A DNA stretch of 64,000 nucleotides, from positions 682,001 through 746,000 of the forward strand of contig NZ_LUVZ01000001.1 in the NCBI RefSeq assembly GCF_001593385.1. Direction: 5' to 3'. Below the pieces are notes generated by a model, which was given only the letters and a program-made list of their open reading frames with translations, did no database searches and was not told the DNA's origin. Origin of the DNA: Chryseobacterium cucumeris. GTDB lineage: Bacteria > Bacteroidota > Bacteroidia > Flavobacteriales > Weeksellaceae. The position numbers and the translations under genes are program-made. Below are positions 57,657 through 64,000 of the stretch, in pieces. Positions within the stretch are counted from its first letter, which is position 1. Every line of letters starts with the position of its first letter.

Positions 57657-59153
57657 CTATTCGTGCATGATCTTCTGAACTTCATTGAATTCGCTTTCAA
57701 TGACAGGATCAGGCTTATATGTTGATAATGAAACAATCACGTTAGTCAACAGGGAAAGCGTAAACCCAGGAATGATTTCGTACCAGTCTTTCAGCGGATG
57801 TTGTAGATAAACCCAGGCTAAAACTGTGATTCCCCCTACCATCATCCCGGCAAAGCCTCCCTGCCATGTTGCTTTTTTCCATAAAAGCGACAGCAGGATC
57901 AGGGGCCCGAATGCAGAACCAAAACCTGCCCATGCATTTCCTACCAGATTGAGAATACTATCCTTTGGATCCAGGGATAAAAGTACCGCAATGACAGCTA
58001 CCAGTAAAACAGAAAGTCTGCTTGCTATTAATAATTGCTTAGAAGTTGCTTTTTTATTCAGAAAAGCTTTGTAAATATCTTCTGTTAATGAACTAGAAGT
58101 CACCAATAACTGAGAGGAAATCGTACTCATTACCGCTGCCAGAATAGCTGTAAGTAAAAATCCTGCAATGAACGGATGGAATAATATACGGGAGAAATAA
58201 ATGAAAATAGTTTCTGCTTCCGTCTTTGATCCGTCAAACTTCATCATGGTATTCATATCGAACTTTTGCAGATAAGCGATTCCTACCAATCCTATGGCCA
58301 GAGCTCCGGCAACAGTAAAGATCATCCATGTAATCCCGATGCGTCTCGCTTTGATCAGATCTTTAGGTTTGTCAATGGCCATAAAACGTACCAGAATATG
58401 AGGCTGACCGCAATATCCTAATCCCCATGCCAATAAAGACACAATACTTACGGTTGTGGTTCCTCTGAACAGATCCAGATATTTTGGATTTTTTGCTTCA
58501 ATCAGAGAAAACGTCTCTCCCACACTTCCGATTTGGGAAATCGCTACAATCGGAACAATCACCAATGCTAATACCATGATGGTGCCCTGTACAAAATCAG
58601 TAAGACTTACAGCCAGAAAACCACCTAAAAATGTATACAGCACTACCACCAGACTTGTCAGGAGTAAGCCAGCAGTATAATCCATTCCGAAAGCTGATTC
58701 GAATAATTTTCCTCCCGATACCATTCCTGCAGAAGTGTACAGGGTAAAAAATACCAGAATGAAAATAGACGACGTGATCTTCAGAAGCTGATTTTTATTT
58801 TTGAACCTGTTTTCAAAAAATACAGGTAACGTAATGGCATTCTGTGCCACTTCTGTATAAATTCTGAGCCTTGGGGCTACAATAATATAATTGAGATAAG
58901 CACCAATGGTTAATCCTATGGCAATCCAGGAGCTTGAAATTCCGGAAAGATACATTGCTCCCGGAACCCCCATCAAAAGCCATCCGCTCATATCGGCTGC
59001 TCCTGCAGACAATGCTGTTACGGCAGCTCCCATTTTCCGGCCGCCAATTAAAAATTCTTCTGAATTACTTGTTGATTTTCTATAAGAATATATGCCTATA
59101 CCTATCATTAATAAAAGGTACAACCCCACAGAAATCCCTTCATATACTTGCAT
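57657..59153 (-). CDS. putP: Sodium/proline symporter
   Basis: A 498-residue sodium:solute symporter with about 13 transmembrane helices. SSS family hallmarks: YRKSTSNSEEFLIGGRKMGAAVTALSAGAADMSGWLLMGVPGAMYLSG, NAITLPVFFENRF, LSLLAWGLGYCGQPHILVRFMAI and AVMSTISSQLLVTSSSLTEDIY. The strong resemblance to PutP supports Na+-coupled proline uptake, useful as a nutrient or osmolyte. No put catabolic gene is adjacent. It is monocistronic. Confidence 0.9.
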   Translation of the reverse strand: MQVYEGISVGLYLLLMIGIGIYSYRKSTSNSEEFLIGGRKMGAAVTALSAGAADMSGWLLMGVPGAMYLSGISSSWIAIGLTIGAYLNYIIVAPRLRIYTEVAQNAITLPVFFENRFKNKNQLLKITSSIFILVFFTLYTSAGMVSGGKLFESAFGMDYTAGLLLTSLVVVLYTFLGGFLAVSLTDFVQGTIMVLALVIVPIVAISQIGSVGETFSLIEAKNPKYLDLFRGTTTVSIVSLLAWGLGYCGQPHILVRFMAIDKPKDLIKARRIGITWMIFTVAGALAIGLVGIAYLQKFDMNTMMKFDGSKTEAETIFIYFSRILFHPFIAGFLLTAILAAVMSTISSQLLVTSSSLTEDIYKAFLNKKATSKQLLIASRLSVLLVAVIAVLLSLDPKDSILNLVGNAWAGFGSAFGPLILLSLLWKKATWQGGFAGMMVGGITVLAWVYLQHPLKDWYEIIPGFTLSLLTNVIVSLSTYKPDPVIESEFNEVQKIMHE

Positions 59154-59215
59154 ATCATTATTTTTACGAAGCCGAATATAATGATTTTCTAATGAATGGA
59201 ATTACGCAAAGCAAA

Positions 59216-59376
59216 CTAAGCTTTTACTATTGCAGCTTTTTTCGAACTCTGCCAAACAACAAGTGATAATATAAAACCGAGCCCCATAAACAGAACAGGA
59301 ATATATTTACCCCAAACTTTCTGTAATACTGAAAGATCCAATAACAATCAAAAAGCAAACTATTGAAACTGTATAT
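59216..59376 (-). pseudogene. Possible remnant of a small membrane protein gene
   Basis: In the 254-base gap between the putative metallopeptidase and putP, two minus-strand frames join at GGGG: the first reads LLYTVSIVCFLIVIGSFSITESLG, the second (one base offset) reads KYIPVLFMGLGFILSLVVWQSSKKAAIVKA and a stop at 59216. Removing one G would make one continuous hydrophobic peptide. No good start codon is seen. It may be a decayed gene or chance. Confidence 0.25.
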
Positions 59377-59407
59377 AAAAGCTGGTTATCAATCGTTTGT
59401 AATCAAA

Positions 59408-60709
59408 CTATTTTTCCCTCGTTTTAAATTTTATAACCAAGTTTTCATCTTTCAGAGGGTACCCTTCTTTAGACCTGAAACTTTTATTGGTAAGTATAAA
59501 TTCATACTCTTTGCCGGGCTTTACATCTACTCCCAAGACCAACGTTTTATCATTATTTTCCATTCCTTTCACTTTGGTCATCGGCATATATTCTTTTCCT
59601 TTATCAGAAAGATTGAAAGAATAGTAGCCAGGAACCATTTCCTGTGAAAAAGTAATTCTGAGCTCTTTGGTATCGGCATTTACATCTACAGAACCATTGA
59701 CTGGTTCTATTTTCACTACATACGGTAATTGATTTTGATATTCTTTAACAAGCATACTGGCTTTTTCTTTGAAAAACTTTGATTTGTCCAGAAAGTCTTC
59801 CACTGCTTTATTATCACTATAGTTCAGTTCAATAATATCTTTTATAGCCTGTTTTTTATCTTTGGCATTCTGGTAATACATTTTACTGATCACATAGCCT
59901 ACATAATATCCTAAATCCGCACCCTGTCCTTTTTGTCTTCCATTATAAAACCATTCAGCAAGATTACCGGTAAACATTTCTTTTTTAAACCTGGCTTTAA
60001 TTTCAGCTTCATGAACCATTCCGTAAGAAATATATTTTCTTTGCGGAGATTCATTCATCACAAGTCCGGCAATCAGATCGCATGATCCTTCCTTTATGGC
60101 CTGATTTAAAACCCTGTTTTGATACCCCGTCTGCTGGGTATGGATATACTCGTGAATATTCAGGGAAACGATATTATCCAGAGACTGATTGGCAAACATA
60201 CCCTTCAACCATTCATCTTTAAATTCTGAAACATCTGTAGACCCAATTCCGGTGGCAAGTTCTGCTCCTACCAATACCATATTTCCGCTCACAGTTCCTC
60301 CGGCGTTAAGCCCACCGATGGTAAAATACATTTCAGCGTCTTTAAGTTCAGGATACAATTGCTTCAGCCTGACAACACCAGCTTCCAGCTCTTTGGTCTT
60401 GGTTTTTATCGTTAAGGTATTTGGCCTTACTGAATTCCAGAATTTAGGGTATTTTTCTATGACTTTCACATATACACTATCGTTATAATCTCTGGCATTC
60501 ATAAAAGCTTTTAAGCCTTTTGTTGCTTTATCAGTATATAGTCTTTTGATGAGATCCAGCTTTCCGGAATAATCATTTGTTTTTTGAATGCTGTCATATG
60601 CCACCCAAAAGTTATCAATATCTGAAGTGGAAATTCTGGTTGATTTCTGTGAAAAAGCAGTGGCAAATACAAGTGAAAAAATAAGAGTAGTAAAACGTTT
60701 CATGGTCAT
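59408..60709 (-). CDS. Secreted putative zinc metallopeptidase (DUF2268-like) with Ig-like tail
   Basis: A 433-residue protein with signal peptide (RFTTLIFSLVFATAFSQK). The middle has a zinc-type HEYIH motif (NIVSLNIHEYIHTQQTG) followed by a downstream acidic region (IKEGSCDLIAGLVMNE), the usual arrangement of gluzincin-like DUF2268 proteins. The C-terminal about 100 residues (VKIEPVNGSVDVNADTKELRITFSQEMVPGYYSFNL) look like a bacterial Ig-like domain. Peptidase activity is inferred from the motif. It is divergent from the JmjC-like gene. Confidence 0.75.
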   Translation of the reverse strand: MTMKRFTTLIFSLVFATAFSQKSTRISTSDIDNFWVAYDSIQKTNDYSGKLDLIKRLYTDKATKGLKAFMNARDYNDSVYVKVIEKYPKFWNSVRPNTLTIKTKTKELEAGVVRLKQLYPELKDAEMYFTIGGLNAGGTVSGNMVLVGAELATGIGSTDVSEFKDEWLKGMFANQSLDNIVSLNIHEYIHTQQTGYQNRVLNQAIKEGSCDLIAGLVMNESPQRKYISYGMVHEAEIKARFKKEMFTGNLAEWFYNGRQKGQGADLGYYVGYVISKMYYQNAKDKKQAIKDIIELNYSDNKAVEDFLDKSKFFKEKASMLVKEYQNQLPYVVKIEPVNGSVDVNADTKELRITFSQEMVPGYYSFNLSDKGKEYMPMTKVKGMENNDKTLVLGVDVKPGKEYEFILTNKSFRSKEGYPLKDENLVIKFKTREK

Positions 60710-60939
60710 TTTTAATACGGCAATTATACATACAATTATTGTATTTCACAACTATCTTTTACCGTATAAACACTATAAATTTTAAAAGAACAGCAGGTAA
60801 CATCATATTATAATAACTCCAAAAAAAGCAAAGCAAAAACAGGTGCTTTATTATTTATTTATATTAATTCCAAATAATTTTAATTCTTTCCATTTTATTG
60901 TCACAAATATTTAATACTTTAGCTTAATAATTTGAACAA

Positions 60940-61821
60940 ATGGGAATAATCCTTAAACCAATTGATATTGTAGATGACATTTCACAGGAAGATTTCCGTG
61001 AAAAATATCTAAAGCCATGTAAGCCAGTGGTAATCAGAAATATGGCAAGAAAGTGGCCCGCCTATCAAAAATGGACGATGGATTACATGAAGGAAGTAGT
61101 AGGCGACGTTGAAGTTCCCCTTTATGACAGTTCCAAAGCAGATCCTGCCGCTCCTATCAATACACCGACTACGAAAATGCCTTTTCGTGATTATGTGGAT
61201 CTTATTCAGAGAGAGCCTACAGATCTGAGAATTTTCTTCTTTGACCCTATAAAATTTGCGCCCAAACTGTTGGACGACTATGTTCCGCCAAAGAATCTTA
61301 TGGGTGGATTTTTAGATAAATATCCAAGTATGTTTTTCGGAGGTAAAGGTTCTGTGACTTTCCTTCATTATGATATCGACATGCCGCATATTTTCCATAC
61401 TCACTTCAATGGAAGAAAACATGTCCTTCTGTTTGAATACAAATGGAAAACACGTCTGTATAAGCTTCCTTATGCTACCTATGCACTGGAAGATTATGAT
61501 ATTGCCAATCCTGATTTTGAAAAATTTCCGGCTTTGGATGGTATTGAAGGAATTGAGTGTTTCCTGGAACATGGAGATACATTATTTATGCCTACAGGTT
61601 GGTGGCACTGGATGAAATATCTGGACGGATCTTTCTCTATTTCACTGCGTGCATGGGATAAAAGCTGGGCTGTAAAAGCACATTCCCTATGGAATCTTGC
61701 TGTGCAGCGTAATTTTGATAATTTCATGAAAGGCCGATACAAAAAAAGGTATATGGACTGGAAAGAAAGAAAAGCAGTAGAAAAAGCCCATATCGCTTTG
61801 AAAAAAGGGCTGCCAAAATAA
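60940..61821 (+). CDS. Cupin-like (JmjC-type) Fe(II)/2-oxoglutarate oxygenase family protein
   Basis: A 293-residue protein with a Cupin_8/JmjC domain. The iron-binding motif is visible as TFLHYDIDMPHIFHTHF (His-x-Asp) and a distal histidine in LFMPTGWWHWMKYL; the region NMARKWPAYQKWT is a family signature. It probably hydroxylates a protein or tRNA-related substrate using 2-oxoglutarate; the target is unknown. It is followed by a strong terminator. Confidence 0.87.
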   Translation: MGIILKPIDIVDDISQEDFREKYLKPCKPVVIRNMARKWPAYQKWTMDYMKEVVGDVEVPLYDSSKADPAAPINTPTTKMPFRDYVDLIQREPTDLRIFFFDPIKFAPKLLDDYVPPKNLMGGFLDKYPSMFFGGKGSVTFLHYDIDMPHIFHTHFNGRKHVLLFEYKWKTRLYKLPYATYALEDYDIANPDFEKFPALDGIEGIECFLEHGDTLFMPTGWWHWMKYLDGSFSISLRAWDKSWAVKAHSLWNLAVQRNFDNFMKGRYKKRYMDWKERKAVEKAHIALKKGLPK

Positions 61822-61835
61822 AAACCTTTTAGATA

Positions 61836-61876
61836 AAAAAGTGGATGATTCGCTCAGAATCATCCACTTTTTTTAT
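61836..61876. terminator. Terminator after the JmjC-like gene
   Basis: AAAAAAGTGGATGATTC, loop GCTCA, GAATCATCCACTTTTTTTATT: a near-perfect long stem with a T run, 15 bases past the stop. Confidence 0.88.
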
Positions 61877-61945
61877 TCACTTTTGAGATGTATTGCAAAA
61901 AATAATTAAATTGCAAACGTTCCCTAAATACAAAAATACACATAC

Positions 61946-62659
61946 ATGTTTGAAAAATTAATCGATAGCTTTGAAAAGCTGTGCCTGCAGATTATTATTG
62001 AAATTTTACTGGTTCCTGTAACGATCTTCAAATTGTTTCAGGATCCGCGACGCTGTTATGATCTGTCTGTTCATGAAATGGAGAAAGAAGAGGCTGAACG
62101 TTTTCACGACTACCTCTCCCCTATCAAATTGTCTGTGTATACCTCTGTGATTGTCTCTGTTCTTTTAATGGATTATGGTGGTGAGCATAATATTATTTCA
62201 AAGATCAAAGGGCTCAGTATGGTAGAAAAAGCGCTCTTTATATTTTTGATGAATAATATTACTGCGGTAGTATTCACCGTTGCGATATTATGGTACAAAA
62301 AAGAAAAAGTGAATACCGTCACCTTCCGGACCTTATTATTTTCTTTTATTTATACAACCGTATACACCTCTACGCCTTTTTTTATATTAATCAGCTCGGC
62401 TATGTTTCTTGGAGAAACTTTGAATGTAGATGCTTATATAGAAAGCCTGGGAAAGATAAGCAACTATGGTACAAGAGAATACCTGTTCTTTCTGGTCTTT
62501 CTGGTTTTTATTATCATTGGAATTATCGGAATTTTCAAGCTTTTCAAAGCGTTGCATTATATTCTGAAGAATAACTTCACTTATCATCCTTATATCGTAT
62601 GGTTTTTTACCTTACTTTTCTTTGTTATTCAGCTATATTATACAAAAGGATTTATTTAA
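61946..62659 (+). CDS. Hypothetical integral membrane protein
   Basis: A 237-residue protein with about five hydrophobic helices (residues ~15-28, 65-80, 100-120, 135-155, 185-205 and 220-237). No domain is recognised. A polar N-terminal region (FQDPRRCYDLSVHEMEKEEAERFHDYL) has a possible metal-binding His/Cys cluster, but that is weak. It stands upstream of a TetR gene, 57 bases between them. Confidence 0.65.
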   Translation: MFEKLIDSFEKLCLQIIIEILLVPVTIFKLFQDPRRCYDLSVHEMEKEEAERFHDYLSPIKLSVYTSVIVSVLLMDYGGEHNIISKIKGLSMVEKALFIFLMNNITAVVFTVAILWYKKEKVNTVTFRTLLFSFIYTTVYTSTPFFILISSAMFLGETLNVDAYIESLGKISNYGTREYLFFLVFLVFIIIGIIGIFKLFKALHYILKNNFTYHPYIVWFFTLLFFVIQLYYTKGFI

Positions 62660-62716
62660 AAACCAACACCTACCAGTCTGTTCATATTTTATTTACATTT
62701 GTAAAAATTTTACATT

Positions 62717-63253
62717 ATGCCCAAACCTCGCGAAAGAATAATAAGCACTGCAATGGTTCTCTTCCATCGGCAAGGTTACAACAATACGGGCATCAATCAA
62801 ATCATTGATGAAGCTAATGTATCTAAAGCAAGCTTTTACCAGCATTTTAAGTCTAAAGATGATCTTTGCATAGAATTTCTTAATAAAAGATATGATTACT
62901 GGGTGTCTGAACTTGAAAAATTCACAGCAGAAGCAGAAACACTACAAGAAAAGTTCCGGAAATCCTTCGATTTCCTGATCGACATGAATGAAAGAGAAGA
63001 TTTCAGAGGATGCAGTTTTCTGAATATTCTGTCGGAAATTCCTGCAGATAAGGAAGAAATTCATAAAGTAATCCGTGATCATAAAATAAAGTTGAGAGAA
63101 TCCTTCAATGAAGATATTCAAAACGATATGATTTCAGCCCATATCTATCTTCTTTTTGAAAGTTCAATACTGACCAGCCAGCTTTACAGATCCAATGAAC
63201 TGATTGAAAAATCTAAAGTGATCGTACAGGATATACTGAACGCCTCCCATTAA
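62717..63253 (+). CDS. TetR/AcrR family transcriptional regulator
   Basis: A 178-residue regulator with the N-terminal helix-turn-helix (ERIISTAMVLFHRQGYNNTGINQIIDEANVSKASFYQHFKSKDDLC) and a YxxxW ligand-binding C-terminal domain (residues ~80-178). It is followed 10 bases later by a Crp-type regulator, so the two may be co-transcribed. The target is unknown. Confidence 0.9.
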   Translation: MPKPRERIISTAMVLFHRQGYNNTGINQIIDEANVSKASFYQHFKSKDDLCIEFLNKRYDYWVSELEKFTAEAETLQEKFRKSFDFLIDMNEREDFRGCSFLNILSEIPADKEEIHKVIRDHKIKLRESFNEDIQNDMISAHIYLLFESSILTSQLYRSNELIEKSKVIVQDILNASH

Positions 63254-63263
63254 TCCTTCAGAT

Positions 63264-63797
63264 ATGCACATTCCTGATCTTCATTCTTTTTTGAAAGCTG
63301 ACCTTCATTTATCCACTGAAGTTACTTATCCTGCTAAAACGATCCTGCTTGAAGAGGGAAAAATTTCTGATAAGATGTTCCTGGTAAAAAACGGAGCCTT
63401 AAGAGTATTCTTCTATCAGGACGGAAAAGAACTTACCCTGGAGTTTATAACAGAAAATCAGGCAGTTTCATCTTTTGACAGCTTCCTGAATGGCAATCCC
63501 AGCGATTTTGTTATTGAAACTCTGGAATCAACTACCGTTTATGAATTACAGGCTGAAACTTTTCACAGGCTCATGGAAAATGAGGAGTTCCAGCATATTT
63601 TCCTGCCACTTTTTTACAAACGTTTCAGTGAAATTAATAAACGGCTGATTTCTTTTATCAGAGATTCACCTCAGGAAAGGTATCAGCAGCTTCTCAAAAA
63701 CAGACCGGAGCTTCTTCTGCGCTTTCCGCAGCATTATATTGCCTCTTATCTTGGGATTACCAGTGTTTCGTTAAGCAGAATACGCAGCCGAAGGTAA
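63264..63797 (+). CDS. Crp/Fnr family transcriptional regulator
   Basis: A 177-residue regulator: cyclic-nucleotide-binding-like barrel (ILLEEGKISDKMFLVKNGALRVFFYQDGKELTLEFITENQAVSSF) and a short C-terminal winged helix (FPQHYIASYLGITSVSLSRIRSRR). It resembles the Crp at 29.7 kb, especially the FPQ.YIASYLGIT turn. It follows the TetR gene by 10 bases. Confidence 0.88.
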   Translation: MHIPDLHSFLKADLHLSTEVTYPAKTILLEEGKISDKMFLVKNGALRVFFYQDGKELTLEFITENQAVSSFDSFLNGNPSDFVIETLESTTVYELQAETFHRLMENEEFQHIFLPLFYKRFSEINKRLISFIRDSPQERYQQLLKNRPELLLRFPQHYIASYLGITSVSLSRIRSRR

Positions 63798-63864
63798 TTT
63801 CTTTACAATTGTTATCGTCCGGTCAATAAGCTGGCGAGTAATTTTGCTTCAAAATAATAAAGTT

Positions 63865-64000
63865 ATGAAGCATTTTATCCGGCAGGTATTCAACGATATA
63901 CTAGAAAATACGGCATTTGACGAATTATTAATTGAGAAATATTTTTCAAAAGAATACATTCAGATTGTAGATCATTCTCAGCTTACTTATGATGAATTTG
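63865..64000 (+). CDS. Partial NTF2/SnoaL-like protein, cut by the window edge
   Basis: The frame opens ATGAAGCATTTTATCCGGCA, giving MKHFIRQVFNDILENTAFDELLIEKYFSKEYIQIVDH..., and continues beyond the window after 45 codons. The start resembles NTF2-like polyketide cyclase/ester-hydrolase folds. It lies 67 bases after the Crp gene and could be part of the TetR-Crp operon. Confidence 0.5.
   Translation, partial: MKHFIRQVFNDILENTAFDELLIEKYFSKEYIQIVDHSQLTYDEF

Noticed and set aside
1..64000. CRISPR arrays, insertion sequences, integrases, attachment sites, replication origin
   Set aside because: I found no regularly spaced repeats, transposase or integrase motifs, or dnaA-box cluster. The tRNA-Ser next to the T6SS cassette has no visible 3' duplicate to mark an integrated island.

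Overview
The window looks like chromosome from a Chryseobacterium-type flavobacterium (Bacteroidota, Weeksellaceae). The evidence is low G+C DNA, the gliding lipoprotein GldI, the bifunctional DAHP synthase/chorismate mutase (type II), DUF4294, many signal peptides ending in a form like SAQ, promoter-like TTG/TAnnTTTG boxes, weak Shine-Dalgarno sequences, and Bacteroidota-style short GG-leader peptides. I see no IS element, integrase, rRNA operon or CRISPR array. There is one tRNA, tRNA-Ser(UGA).

Layout. 0.2-7.3 kb is mainly housekeeping: two peptidyl-prolyl isomerases including gldI, ilvE, mnmD, a NUDIX hydrolase, DUF4294, an M42 peptidase and rpe. 7.5-9.3 kb is a compact minus-strand RiPP-type operon: a secreted precursor ending in a CPACGMG tail, a DUF692/MNIO iron enzyme, and a DUF1772 membrane gene broken by one in-frame TAA. 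9.5-18.7 kb holds a GH29 fucosidase, ndk, rsgA, the DAHP synthase/chorismate mutase behind an unannotated aromatic leader peptide, dnaX with an A10 frameshift site, a TetR regulator and an alpha-oxoamine synthase (SPT-like). 19-35 kb is regulatory and accessory: AraC, LuxR and Crp regulators, a propeller histidine kinase with its response regulator, MFS, DoxX and an aldehyde dehydrogenase. 35-38.4 kb is metE under a cobalamin riboswitch, with a divergent Lrp gene. 40.6-41.2 kb has two Cys-rich GG-leader peptides and the tRNA. 41.4-50.9 kb is a type VI secretion cargo cassette (VgrG, TPR adaptor, PAAR-like/Rhs toxin, two candidate immunity genes). 51-64 kb is mixed accessory metabolism, transport and regulation, ending in a gene cut by the window edge.

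How the genes work together. Several loci carry readable control logic. The aromatic pathway's first enzyme has an upstream 43-codon peptide in which 18 residues are Phe, Tyr or Trp, preceded by a TTG-N17-TATATTTG promoter; this strongly suggests translation-sensing attenuation. metE, the B12-independent methionine synthase, is preceded by a B12-sensing RNA. dnaX reaches its tau tail only by a -1 shift (or slippage) on A10, directly before an RNA stem, so one gene can give gamma and tau. HxlR and MFS genes diverge around two direct repeats that look like operators. The T6SS cassette encodes spike, adaptor, toxin and immunity in transcription order, without structural T6SS genes in the window.

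Strongest leads for new biology: the aromatic leader-peptide attenuator (14822-14953), the MNIO/CPACGMG operon (7470-9315), the dnaX recoding site (15632-15681), the paired GG-leader peptides (40640-40956), and the unrecognised Rhs toxin tip with its neighbours. Three decayed or suspect genes were found by reading across stops: DUF1772, a VOC-family protein, and a possible small membrane protein near 59.3 kb.
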